64,000 bases of DNA. Origin: Luscinia megarhynchos (lineage: Eukaryota; Chordata; Aves; Passeriformes; Turdidae). The stretch is taken from NCBI GenBank assembly GCA_034336665.1, contig CM067564.1, positions 46,795,451 through 46,859,450 of the forward strand, read 5' to 3'. The notes under the pieces were generated by a model. That model worked only from the letters and a program-made list of their open reading frames with translations, ran no database searches and was not told where the DNA came from. Shown one piece after another: positions 34,930-46,779 of this stretch (positions are counted from its first letter, which is position 1; each line of letters begins with the position of its first letter). The translations under genes and the position numbers were made by a program.

Positions 34930-37553
34930 ATTATAATTCAGGATTGCAGTTCATTATAGCAAAGACCAAGCAGCTGCCACTAAATCTGTCAGGAATTGTT
35001 CTAGCCAGGCTGCAGGGAATCAATTCTGCCTCTCTCCATCCCTGCTCGTTGATATTTAGTGGCTCTTCACAAATTATTTTTTTTCCCTCTGCAGGTACCT
35101 CCTACATAACCTGGATGTGGCTCATGTCCTGGAACTTTCCTTCAGGGCAGGAGAGGGAGGGCTGATGGCTCAAGTGCTTCATGAATCTCAGGAGAAATTG
35201 CCCTCCCAAAAGCTGGCAACAGCACTCTGCCTGCCAGGTGCATCCCAAAGGCATCAAAGCTGGCAGCAGTACAGGTCCAGTCTACTCTTTTACCAGTGGT
35301 TTTGAGTGTATTTAAAAGGTCTGCTCAGGTTTCTGCTGCAAGATGAGCGAAACCAGGAAGAACTATTCTTTTTTGCTTTTTTGCCTTTTTTTTTTTTTTT
35401 TAAACAAAATAACTTTTCACTGCAGTTTTAAAAGCTAAGTTCTTAAGGATAAATTATAGGTCTCTTTGAGAGATCAAAAATTTAATTAGAAACACTCTAA
35501 ATATAACTTTATTTTTTGCCAGACAATTTAATAAGTATATTTGGGTGGCTCATTTCACTTTGGAGTGCATAATTGTTTCATGCTTTCAAGTTCTATGAAG
35601 CTGCAGACCATCCTTATTATAGAGAGTTCTGGAATACTCTGTTGGTTAAATATGTCTCTAATTCTGCCTGTGACTCAGCTTCATGTTAAACTCCTCAATA
35701 ATACAATCTCATTTAGTGGGACTAGTAATTGAATTTTAAATGTTGTTTTCCATCCAGGATGAGCCCTGCACGAGCCCAGGTGTCCCTTCCCTTGACTCAG
35801 ACCATGAGTTCCATGACCTTGCCAGTCTGCAAGGTGATCCAGAAGCCTTTGGCCCATGATGGGTGTCGTCTCCAGCCCATGGGGGTGATTTTCTCTGGGG
35901 ACAGCCCCAAGAGGAGCCAGAGCAGGGCATCCTACCTCTGAGTGAAGCCCTGGCTTTCCCCCCCCTGCCCTGCTGCCCCTGGACTCCCTCATGTTTGTAG
36001 GGAAGAGCCATCAATCAGCAACCCCAGCAATCCATGGCTCAACATATCATTTTTTTTATCTACACCTCTCTGCAATCATGAATTATGTCAGGTTATCATA
36101 ATTTGCAGTCTGGGAACCAGTACCTCTAAGCACTACATCATCATCAGCTACAGAAAGTTCTCATTTAAATGAGAAAGATGCAGTGGATATATTTTGTAAT
36201 TCCCATCCCATCTTCCACTGATAGCCTTGAAGGTTTCCTGCAATGCCTCATCCTTTGCTGCAGTCCCTGCAAATTTATTCTCTATTCTGAGACTGGATAA
36301 TTGTTTCTTATATTTGCATTATTACATTTTCTAGGTTTCTTCAGTCTGTACACTCTCTGAATCAAACCTAGACTAAACATGTTTTTAAACCAAATATTGC
36401 CTTTTTATTCCTGTAACTATAACAGACTTGATCAGTTCCAGTTAAAGATAAATTTTAGATCACATAATTCTTTACTCAGAATTAGTTTCATGCTATGCAT
36501 TCTCAATTATATTTGTCTTTCCTCTATGTATTTACATTTCCCATTCACTTTTTTTTTCCTAAGTGATCTATGTTTTCTTTATAATTTATAAGCATTTCAT
36601 TATTTTTTAATGAAAAAATAATTTCTTTACTTCAGCGTTCTTCAGCCAAGCTCCATGCAGAACTCTTCCACTTCACTGCCAGCTCTGTTCCCTGGAAGCA
36701 GGTCTGGGAGCTCGAGGACTTGTCTGTTTTTTTGTTTTTGTGTGCTGGGCTGTTGAAGGGTGCTGCCTGTCCCTGCAAACCCTGTCACTCCCTGCTCTCC
36801 TGGGCACTGAGTCGTGAGATGTTCTTCTTGTCCCTGCTACTCAGGGCTGCAAACCCCTGCAAAGCAGCTCTCATTTCTAAATGCTGGCTGTTGTCTGGCT
36901 CTGTGCATGTCCCATTCCTCAGGCAGCTGCTTCTCTTTGACAATTTCTTGCTGTTTACTCCACAGCTCCTCTTCCAAGCCCCTCACTTTGTTGTGACCTC
37001 CTGCTTCTCAGTGTCCTCTCCTGCTGGTGAATCTGTCAAGAGCAGTTGCAACTTGTTTTCCCATTTAACACGTTCCATCCTGCCTTGAATATTTTTGCAG
37101 TTTAGCACACTCTGCCAGCATCTTCCCCAAGTCTGGATCTACATCTTCCAGCAGTCCTTCCTTGCAGCTCTGGATCTGTGCTGCTGGTCACTGCCTGATC
37201 AAATGTGCTCTGATGAAGTATAACTGCACACCTGACTTGCTGGCTTAGGATAAGAAAACAAAAACTTCAAAAATATTTTTTTATATTCAGTTTCCAATCT
37301 CTTCTCAAGGATTCCTTTTACTTGGGAAGGCAATATTCCCCAAATTTATGAAATTTGCCCATTTGTTCTGGTTTAATTACTTAAAGCCAGTGCTGCTAGG
37401 GAGGTGTACTACAAGCTCCAGGTCAATGCTCTGGATTTATTTCAGTATCAGATATGCATCTCTGACCTCAAACTCTTAGCAACTGACACTCTTGAAAAAT
37501 TACTGTTGTGAGCTCCTGCAAAGCTCATTTGAAAGAAATCAAACTTTTTGATA
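34930..37553. other. Unrecognised stretch with a weak exon candidate
   Basis: A T-rich tract ending TTTCCCTCTGCAG at about 35095 precedes a 69-codon open run to a stop at 35305. It looks like a splice acceptor and terminal exon but matches no protein I know. A T16 run lies at 35386-35401. The GC-richer segment 35750-35990 and the segment 36640-37090 carry overlapping frames on both strands (103, 92 and 122 codons) without domains. Confidence 0.5.
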
Positions 37554-37594
37554 TTTTGGGAAAGCAGGCACCTCTATATTCCTGCTTTCCAAAA
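37554..37594. repeat. Short hairpin, 14-bp stem with one bulge
   Basis: TTTTGG(G)AAAGCAGG pairs with CCTGCTTTCCAAAA around a 12-base loop. There is no T-run or promoter context that would make it a terminator or RNA gene. It lies just upstream of the A-rich block. Confidence 0.7.
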
Positions 37595-37683
37595 GTAGAA
37601 CAGAGAAAACTTCATTATTTGACCATTTTATGACTGGAAGAACTCCGTTTTTTCAGGAAAACTTCTTTGAATCACTACATCTG

Positions 37684-38033
37684 GAAAAAACAAACAAACA
37701 AACAAACAAACAAAACAAAACAAAAAAACCACAAAAAAAACACCACCCCAAAGCCCAAACTAAGATTAATAAATTAAATGAAATTAAGGATTGAAATTAA
37801 ATTAGATATAGAACATAGGACATAGTATTAAATTTAAATAAAAGCATAAAAATAGGACATAGTTTTAAAATAAAATAAAAGCATGAAAATATTGAAATCA
37901 CTATATATAATATTATATACGATATAGAATATAAAATAGAATATATAAAAATGTAAACAAAAAATAAAAGCTTCCACTCTGAAGTTTTAAGTTAGAAACC
38001 ATAATTTAAAAAATAAGAAAAAAAAAAAAAGAA
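37684..38033. repeat. A-rich low-complexity block with (CAAA)n and a 37-bp tandem duplication
   Basis: The block opens with a (CAAA)n run (about 37685-37740), followed by strongly A-rich sequence to about 38033. Within it a 37-bp unit beginning AGGACATAGT is repeated at 37817-37853 and 37854-37890 with a few differences. T occurs but C and G are rare. It looks like a long decayed simple repeat, perhaps seeded by a retroelement tail, although no element is recognisable beside it. Confidence 0.85.
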
Positions 38034-41000
38034 GGGGAAAAAAGCCCTCCCCACAGACTGCAGCTCATTAATTTTCTTTGATTCAACTTGTTGTGCCATT
38101 AAAAATAATTTGAATGACTCATGGCAAAATGTGAGACAGAGTGATTCTTTAAGGCCACAACTGGGACCTCTGCTTTGCTTAAATGTCAAGCCAGTAAGAA
38201 TGGGAAATACTGATTAGTTAAATAAATATGATAAATCATTTCTATATCTGAATATTTGTTTAGAGAAAGATTCCCAGCCTATCAAGTGTCATTCTTTGCA
38301 GGTAATGCTGTGGGAAGTAATCAAACCAAAAGCATAAAACCGCCTCATTTAACCTTGTTACGTTATGAACTGTGCTGAGCATCAGCTGGGACTCCTGAAA
38401 ATTGTGACTTCATTTGGGTTTTGTCGACTTTCCTTGCATCAGAATTGATGAATCTTGGGTCCAGCTTAGATCTGGACTCTCCTCAATGTTCTGGAAAAGC
38501 CACAAGAGACAGCTTCTTATTCTCTTCTTTCACTTTATAATTTCAAAGAAAATGCTGTTGTGAAGTTAAAACACAAAGAAATAATGCAGGTAAGCAATTT
38601 TTGGAGTGCTTTAGCTTTGTTTAGTAATTTTCATGCTTTTTCTTTTTCCAGTGTCATCCAAGCAGATGAGTAATTCTTTGAAGTACAAAGCATCATTTTG
38701 ATTATATTGAAATGTATAAAAGATCTTTAAAACATCATTTTACATACAGAATATGATGCTAGCAAAATCAAACATTTTGTTATTGATTGAATAATCTATT
38801 CCTGTGATTAAAGTTAAAGGCAGTTTTTTAAAACAATTACACATTCCCCAAAAAAATGAATATGAGCTAAATTGTTTAATTAACATTGCAGCAACTTTCT
38901 GGAAAATTTAAAAAAACCAAATCAACCATATTAAAATTAAATCTGTGTGTGATTACTTCAAACAAGTCCCTATTAGTCACTACCTGGGTGATCATGGTCC
39001 TTCATGCATTCATGTTTAGTTCCCAATTATTCACAGTTTGTTAATTGGTGTGATATGGAATGAATACTGATGGTACAGCCTGAAGATGATTTCCATACCA
39101 AAGGAACAGGCATATTTACTGCCCATGTACACAGCAAAAAACAAAGTTCCCAACAGATGTGTCTTGGAAACCTGGCAAACAGCTCTCTGTGTGCCTCATG
39201 TTGGCTCATTGCACAGCCTTGCCACAGGAGAAATGGAAAATATTATGCAAAATAATGGGAATAAAGAAATAAAACAAAACAAAGTAACACAAAAATGGGG
39301 GGAAAAAGTAAAATGACTAAGTTTTGTTGTTTAATTTGCATAAACTTCTTGAGAAACTCTGGACCCAGTAGAGTCCAGACAGACAAGAGTGGTGTGATGA
39401 TGTTTCTGATAGAGAAGGGCCAGCATGTGGTGTTGGCTACCCAGATTTACACCTGCACTGAAACAAGAGGGTGTTCAGTGGGGAAAAAGAAGTCTTAGGA
39501 ACCCAGATCTGTGTCAGAGTTTTCCCCAAGCTGAGTGTTAATGTCCCATTGCCAGCTAGTCTGTGCATCTGTGTTAAATCCAGCAGGGTCATGAGCCAAA
39601 GTTATTCAGAGGAGAGGTGAAAGAGCCTTTAAGAACCAGTGAAAAAATCATCCTCTTTCACTTGGTTCAAAGAATTTGTGTCTGTTTGTTTGTGTGTTTG
39701 TCTGTTTGTTTGTTTGTTTTTTCTATGAGGTAGAATACACTTGACCAGGAGAATTTGTTAGTAAGTAAAAAAGCAACTCGAGCTGGAGGTGGGTGAGTCT
39801 AATCCATGAGAAAATCATCTCTGAGCAGCAAATCTCAAGGGAAACCTGAGAGATTAACTCTGAGTTAACACTTTAGTAGGATGGTCCAAACTGACTCTCA
39901 AAAAGGGGATGCAACAGGAAAGTATGAAAGAAGTAATTTCAAGAGGGTAATAGAATTGAAAATTTCAATTAGAGCTAATACATCTAAAGGAGGACAAGGC
40001 ATAGAATGACACAAAGCCTCACATCCAATCTGCAAGAAAGGATTTTCACCAAAACAGAAACAAACTGGAGTTATCAAGGAAAAAAAAAACTAGTACATGC
40101 CTTATTCTGGAGATGAGATAGCAAATTATAGGCTCACAGGAACTGTGCCCCATCTGCTCTTCACCCTGGCCACAGTGTGCAGCATTTACAATAAACCAAT
40201 CTAAACCAGAATGTGAAGTTCTTAATTGATTTTGTTTTCTTTTGAAATGGCTCAACTTATCACTGAAATGCAAAGAAACACAGCTGCTCTGTAAATGTTC
40301 AGAAAGCCAGTGTATGAAAAGAAAAAGCATTAACATTTAACTTGCACTTGAGGTGGTCTTCACCTTTAATCAGATAGCATAACATGAAAAAAAAATTATT
40401 GAAATAATGACATTTGCAATGTTCAGGGAATATAATTTTTTCACATAAAATGGAGAAAGGCTTTGGCCCAAATCCTTTCCCTTTTGCATCTTTCTCCATT
40501 CACTGTGTTGTCAAGTGTCAGAGCAGGCTGCTAACTCCCCTTACCTCTTTATCACTTTTCCCTTGTTGCACTCACTAATTGAAGGAAAAGAGAGCACAAA
40601 ATCCCCATGTGTGAAGGGCTGAGAGCTTAGCTGCAGAGTCCACAGAGCCTCCTTTATAACACTGGGGTTCTTTTCAGCTTTATGGCAGGGGTGGATTTCG
40701 TTTCTGTCTTGGAGATCTCTGCAAGGACAAGTGGCCTTGTCAAATGTACAGGCACCCATGCTAAGGTTTGCACACCTCAAAGTTATCAAACATGTCACAT
40801 TTTATTTCTTTCACCTGTTTATGGAATGTGGACACCTGTGACTTATTGGCAGCACACACTGGTTGCTGTGGAGGAAGCTTTCAATGCAGGAATTAGCTCA
40901 GTAATCCTCCAGCTTCATTAAACTATTTTGGATTCTATTTTGAATATTTAGTATCTGTTTGAAGCTACTATTTGTGTTTAAAATAATATTTAAAAAAATA

Positions 41001-41817
41001 AAACGACAAAAAAATTCCCACTTCCTTTGGAATTTTACAAAAGCCTTCACATAGGAGAGCAAAGAAAACCTAATGAAACCCAAAAGCATGTAACAATTTA
41101 TTTTTCCTCCTACACAATATCTTCATTTATGGCAAGTGGAATCAGCAGTCCGCACACTGAGCAAAAGATGCTGTCAGGTAATAAGAGTAACTAAGCAGAA
41201 AGGGCTTTAGTAGAGCTTTCTAGGGGGTGCAGGAACCGTTTCTGGTAGCAGGTGCTACCAGGTACTCAGGTTATTTGTGCTTCTCTGATCATCTGTTGCA
41301 CAGGCTTCACTCTTCCCACTGACTCAGAGCTGAGGCATTTGGAGTTTAGTGCATTTCTGCTGGATTTAGGTGAAGGTAATGAATTTCAGAAGGGCAGTGA
41401 TGAGTGGAAAAGTCACCTTACCAAAGGACCATGCAGGAATAGAGTTTTCATGCACATATTTTGAAAGATTTTTTGGAAGACTTGTCTATAAAACATGTAT
41501 TGATATTGTTATAATATTTTTTTCTATGAATTAATATTAAGTTTACCAGAAATACAGACTGTTTTTTTAAGTGAATGGGGGCCCAAAAATATTTTTTTTA
41601 TTCCTTCTTCCCAGTAAATTATCTCATCTAATTTGGCAAACTAGAGTGACAGAGCAGACAACTGCTGTGCCATGATTCTGCCACCCAAAGGCAGAGTGGC
41701 CTGAGTGTCAGGGTATCCAGTCCCAATTGTCCTTGTGGCTTTTCACTCCAACATCACCAGCTGAGTGTAACCCAGCCATTGACTCTGATGAACTGGGCAT
41801 GAATCTGCTGAGGTTTC
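38034..41817. other. AT-rich stretch, no gene seen
   Basis: A (TTTG)n run at 39676-39722 is listed separately. Splice-donor-like CAGGTAA strings at about 38300 and 38590 are isolated and expected by chance. Open frames are under 100 codons and overlap on both strands. No transposon family is recognised. Confidence 0.55.
39676..39722. repeat. (TTTG)n microsatellite, imperfect
   Basis: About eleven TTTG/TCTG/TGTG units lie in a row, ending in a T run. This is a simple tetranucleotide repeat. Confidence 0.9.
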
Positions 41818-42148
41818 TCATAGAAACATAGATTTATAGAATCACAGAATGGTTTGTGTTGGAACAGGCCTTAAAGATCATCCTGTCTTCCAGTCCTGGG
41901 CAGGGACACCTTCCACTCTCTCAGGTTATTCCAGCTCTTGTCCAGCCTGGCCTTGGGCACTTCCAGGGATGGGGCATTCTCAGCTTCTCTGGCCTCACTT
42001 CCCTCACAGGGGAGAATTCTTTCCCAATATCTGATCTAACCCTTCTCTCTTTCCATTTAAAGACATTTCCCCTCCTCCTGTGAATACTACAAGCCCTCGT
42101 AAAAAGTCCCTCTACAGCTGTCTTGTAGGCTCCCTTCTAGAAAAGGCC
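41818..42148 (-). mobile_element. CR1 LINE 3' end, about 330 bp
   Basis: The plus strand begins 'tcatagaaacatagatttatagaatcacagaatgg', a reversed tail with three to four octamer-like units. It continues with 'gttggaacaggccttaaaga', 'gggcagggacaccttccact', 'cagcctggccttgggcactt', 'ccaatatctgatctaaccct' and 'aaaaagtccctctacagctg'. It is 5' truncated. Small deletions relative to other copies break the frame, for example around 'ctctggcctcacttccctca'. Confidence 0.96.
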
Positions 42149-43230
42149 TAATGAAAGGTTTCATTTCATCTCTGAAATTTAAACATTTAATGAAATAAAC
42201 ACCGGGACCTTTGTCCCAAGTCCTGGTTCAGTACCCTAATTACACAGCAAATGCCTTAGTTTTCATAGTTTAAGAAAATATTGAAAGTGTTTCATCCAAC
42301 ACAAATGGCTCTAATGAGGACAGCTGAGATAGCCATGCCAAAGCAACACAGCTCTGGTGCTTCAGGCAACATTCTAAGTGGCAGGAAATGTGTGAAAAGG
42401 CTTAGTCTGTATATTGTCTTCCTTCCTCTTTGGTATTTATTCCAGCCACAGAGAGATCTATCAGACAAAAAAAAGGACTGACCAACCCTTTTTAGGACTG
42501 ACCTGTGAACTCAGTTCAAACTCCACCATCCCTGCCAAACCCACATGGCAAATTTAGCATGAATTTGGAAGAAAGATTTATGACAATCAGTTGCATTTTT
42601 CCACCCATCAGCTCTTCTGTCACTGTGACAGTGCAAGGATCCCAAGTCACAGCACTGTTGTGCAGAAAGGCAAGTGGGACATGATGTGATTTTTGGCTCA
42701 GATCTATACATTGGTGATCATTAGCAAAAGAGGTTAGAAGGTATGTAATCGCTTAAATAAGTGTCAGAGGCCTAAGAATCTTGGCTTGCAAATGTAATTA
42801 CAGAACTTGTCAATAGCCATTGATTTCCTTAGACAGATCACTTGAAAACATTCAGAAAGCTGGGAGTAAAATGGGGGAATGCTACAGAACTCCAACAGTA
42901 GCAAATTGCAATTTTCCATCTTTTCCTCCAAGTTTTATATTTACACATTGTGGCATCTTACAGGCCAGGAGCATATTTTGTATATTTGTAAGAAAATGTT
43001 CAGTATTCCTCTTATTCTCCTGTACATGTTGGTTTTAGTGCATTTCATTAAATTTTAAAAAGCCTGAATAAATGTCCTCACATGAAATGATTACTAATCT
43101 CCAGAATTTATCTTCTCATAGTCCATCTGTCCTCTCTTGAGTGACTATATTCTCATTAATATCTAAAGTTTCTTTATAGTATCAGCTCTTAAACTATCCT
43201 TTTGTGAACCAAACTATTCTACTCTACTCC
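42149..43230. other. Unrecognised stretch
   Basis: No gene or repeat is visible. Open frames are at most 72 codons. Confidence 0.55.
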
Positions 43231-43682
43231 ACTCTGAACTTGAGCAGGTCCAGAGGAGGGACACAACAGTGACCAGTGGTCTGGAACACCTCTCCTATGA
43301 GGAAAAAATGGGATAACTGGGGTTTTCCAGCCTGGAGAAGAGAAACTTCCAGTAAAACCTTAGAGCAGCCTTTCAGGGCTTTGAAGGCACAAATTGTGAC
43401 AAAACTTTTAGCAGAGTCTGTAGTGACAGGACAAGGGGTAATGGTTTTGAACCAAAATAGGGTCAATTCAGACTAGACATAAGGAAGAAGATTTTCACAA
43501 TAATGTTGGTGACAGGTTGCCCAGAGAGGTGGTGGATTCCCCTTCTCTGGACACATTCAAGGTCAGTTTGGATGGGACTTTGGGCAACCTGATCCTGCTG
43601 AAGAAGTTCCTGCTCATTACAGGGGGGTTAAACTGGGTTCAACCTTTAAAGGCTCCTTTCAACCCAAACTATTCCATGAATC
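43231..43682 (+). mobile_element. CR1 LINE 3' end, about 450 bp
   Basis: Sense-strand CR1 is seen from 'gagcaggtccagaggaggga' through 'cagcctggagaagagaaact', 'gtgacaggacaaggggtaat', 'caggttgcccagagaggtgg', 'attcaaggtcagtttggatg' and 'aggggggttaaactgggttc' to 'ttcaacccaaactattccatgaatct'. It includes the end of ORF2, the 3' UTR and a decayed tail. The ORF2 frame is disrupted, although a short in-frame run beginning MPREVVDSPS is preserved near 43517. Confidence 0.95.
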
Positions 43683-44338
43683 TAAAAAATTCAGCCTTGA
43701 GAAATCACTCTGCCTCCTTGCTCCTTCTTTCCCAGAGCCTTCTGCCTGACCTTGTTGATGGAAAAGAAATATTTAAAGGCTGAGTCCAGAAGTTTTTAAA
43801 CATTTTGTTGGAATTAGCAGCAGAATGTATTAAATGGCACTGAAAATATCAAATACAGTTGAACTGTATTTGAGGACAAGAGAGAGAAATGTAAACTTGT
43901 GGAAGTCACCTGTCAGGTAAAAATAATTGAATATCTGAGACTCCGATTCCAACATTAGCCTGGAAAAAAATAATTATAATTAGTGCTAGTAGATAACAAC
44001 CTTTTCTGTTCAAGAAGTGATAGAATACCAGCCAAATATTTAATAGCAGGAAACAAAAAATAAATATCATAAACAATTGCTTCTATGTATATCACATTAT
44101 TCTTTCATCTTCTTATTTCTGTTAGGTTTTTTTGGTGTTTTTTTTTTAACAATTGCCACTGTAAATCTTTTGCATGGAATTATATATAGGAAAAATTATA
44201 AGCTCTAGTCCATCTACTTGGAGCTTTTGAAATATACAAATATAGCTGAATTTCAGCTTGAAATAACAGGGTAAATTGCCTTCCTGTTGAAGCTTTTTTC
44301 CTGGAGGGCAGGATGAAAGTTTAGACAGTTGAATTAGG
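43683..44338. other. AT-rich stretch with a perfect inverted repeat
   Basis: No gene is visible. The inverted repeat at 43849-43873 is listed separately. T-rich sequence occurs at 44126-44148. Confidence 0.55.
43849..43873. repeat. Perfect inverted repeat, 12-bp arms, 1-base spacer
   Basis: TCAAATACAGTT and AACTGTATTTGA are exact reverse complements separated by one G. No transposon or gene context explains it. It could extrude as a short hairpin or bind a dimeric protein, or be chance. Confidence 0.95.
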
Positions 44339-44615
44339 TTTGGGAAAGGTTTGGTAGCAGAAGGGTTAAATGGGTGGCTTCTGAGAAGCTGCTAGAAGTT
44401 TGCCTTGTGTCTGACAGAGCCAGAATTAGTTGGACTCAACACTGGCCAAGGCTGAGCCCATCAGTGATGGTGGCAGTGACTCTGTCATAGGACAGGGGAA
44501 AAACCTGCTCAGCACATCAGCAGCCCATCAGCAGAGAGGAGTGACAACATGTGAGAGGAACAACTCTGCAGACACCCAGGGCAGTGAAGAAGGAGGGGCA
44601 GGAGGTGTTCCTCTG
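44339..44615 (+). mobile_element. Endogenous-retrovirus-type LTR fragment (probable)
   Basis: Phrases 'gggtggcttctgagaagctg', 'ctagaagtttgccttgtgtc', 'ggccaaggctgagcccatca', 'gtgagaggaacaactctgca' and 'gggcagtgaagaaggagggg' occur in an order I recognise from a repeat that is very common in bird genomes and that I believe is an ERV LTR. Only the left and central part is present. The expected right part, with a polyadenylation signal, is missing, and no terminal TG...CA pair is visible. Short frames inside are chance. Confidence 0.6.
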
Positions 44616-45267
44616 CTTCTCTTTCCAGCAGGAATATTGCAGGACTGAAATAATTTCTGCCAGGTGAAGATTTAAGGAGTTAATAATCCACTTACACAGT
44701 TCAGGCATTGTAGGGTGGCCCATTCCCATCTCTTCTGAGTGCTAATGGCCAATGCACCTACAATCCAGAACTCAAAAATCCTGAGAATGAGTGGAATTCT
44801 TCTCTCAGATAATTCAGTGGTGGGTTCTGAGATGAGTTTGGAGACCTCCAAGGCTGTGGTCTCCTTTGTTTATTGTATGCATCATGTTCCTTTGCTTTGA
44901 TGGGATTTCTGCCAGCAGCTGAATGTTGATGAAGAAAAAGAAAGCAAACACTGAAATTTCATTCCCTGCCATGAAACAGCATCCAACACAGCATTTTTAC
45001 TTCTTAGATTGTAACAGAGAAAAAATGAAGCTGCGTGGATTTACTAATCTGGGCCAAAATGAAGGTAACCACCATATGTTGGCTGATGAGCTAAAAGTTC
45101 TTAAAACAATCTAAAGATCTTGACAGCACAAGTGCTGCAGATGTGGATATAAGCCAGGTAACCAAATGTGGTCAAAAGGAGTGTATGGACATAATTTTCT
45201 TTCAATAACATCTGCAAGATAAAGAATTAGTTAGAGTTTCTGGCTGAGAAATAGCCTGGGAAATATA
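44616..45267. other. Unrecognised stretch
   Basis: No gene or repeat is recognised. The last bases run into the octamer tail of the next CR1 copy. Confidence 0.55.
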
Positions 45268-45440
45268 ATAGAATCATAGAATGTCCTCAGTTGGAAGGGA
45301 CCCACAAGGATCATCAAAGTCCAGCTCCTGGGCCTGCAAAGGTCAACCCCAAAAATGACACCATGCACCTGAGAGTGTTGGCAAAACACTTCTTGAACTC
45401 TGTCAGGCTCAGTGCTGAGACCACTTCCATGGGGAGCCTG
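45268..45440 (-). mobile_element. CR1 LINE 3' end, about 170 bp
   Basis: The plus strand reads 'atagaatcatagaatgtcct', 'agttggaagggacccacaag', 'catgcacctgagagtgttgg', 'cacttcttgaactctgtcag' and 'cacttccatggggagcctg', all in reversed CR1 order. The '...gacccacaaggatcat...' 3' UTR marks the same subfamily type as the copies at 50.7 and 60.7 kb. The match breaks off at GGGGAGCCTG. Confidence 0.95.
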
Positions 45441-46779
45441 ACAGAGCTTCATGCTGCTCCAAATCCCACTGCTTGCACAGAAAGGAAAAAATACTTCCAG
45501 GGTGTCAGATGTCCTGAGAGCCTGCCCCTTTGAGAACAAGCTCTTTGGAACAGGAATCCTGTCTTCTTTAATGGAGTCCCTGTATCCTCTGAGGTAGAAA
45601 CTGGTGTACAGAGAGCAATAGAAAACAGCAATCTGCTGAACACATCACCCAGATTTGAGAGCAAGACAGACAGCTAGGGAAAAAAAGAAAAAAAAAAGGA
45701 TAAAAATAAAAGTTAAGTCACTTTAAAAATCCCTTCAAAATCTCTCCAGGGTATTGCAAATCCCTGTAGGCATGGAGACTACATGGCTGTGGATTTTTCT
45801 GTAGAATTCTGCAGACTTTGCAAACACTTTAGGATGCTGCAGGGAGCAGATGCTTTCTAGCTGTCATCATTGGAGTATTGCTACCCAATTATGGCTTTGT
45901 TTCACAGCACCTTTAGTATTTTTCATTCACTTTATAATTTTCCCTTAACTTTTATTAAGCTAATCATAGGCTTGCAGTTGCCAGCCTGATGGACTTGGAG
46001 AAGCAGTTGTTAAGCAAAGCTTGCTTGTCCCTCAAGAGATTCTCTCAGTCATACAACAATTCTAATAATAACAATGATATGGGGAGGGGAGGAAAACAAT
46101 CATTCAGGCAACAGAATATAGTGTTCATTATGTTAATTTACTCCAATGTATTTACACAATGTTACTTGGCACTAAGAAATGAAATTCAGTCCCATTCATG
46201 CAAGGAATGCAGTAACATCATGTAAATGTTCAGTTTCATTTAGTGCAGGTAGGGAAACAGAGTCATGTTTTAATCCTTTGTAACATAAAAAAATGCATTC
46301 AAAACCCTGCATGCCTGAAAATACATGGCATTTCTTCCCATGAAGCAGACCCATTTGGCCATTTGCTTGCTAGACACACACCTGGCAAATATTGTGGCTG
46401 TACTCATTCAAGAGAGGCTTAGGGCTAGAAAATGGTACAAGGAGGAAGACAAGTCATGTTAAAACTGAGGTGATTTGGCAAGGAGGAGTGGAAACACTTT
46501 TGTGGTAGTGCTTTGCCCTCTGACTGTTAAGAAATTTGTGTATCTGTTATTTGATCCTTTTCTGCCCAGTAACCACCAGTCTCAGAATTACCTGGATGGT
46601 TTCTGGATAACTCAGATTTTCTTCTAAAACTACAAGAGAAAGCATAGAGAAGGGAGAGAACACTGATGTTTTAAACTCATTTGAAACACCCAGATTTCTG
46701 CCCTATGTTGTTGCTGACATGCCATGTAAAGGCTCAACAATATAAGGGTATAAACATCCTTTGGATTAAAGGACTCTCC
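45441..46779. other. Unrecognised stretch
   Basis: No gene is visible. A-rich sequence with one G occurs at 45678-45712. Opposed frames of 80 and 102 codons at 45231-45539 partly cover the CR1 copy and are shadows. Confidence 0.55.

Noticed and set aside
34689..35165. Open frame of 158 codons, plus strand
   Set aside because: Its middle crosses a minus-strand CR1 3' end in antisense, so it is a shadow of the repeat plus flanking chance sequence.
35750..35990. GC-richer segment with overlapping frames on both strands, considered as a gene exon
   Set aside because: There are no flanking splice signals of quality and no recognisable protein, and competing frames on both strands suggest composition alone.
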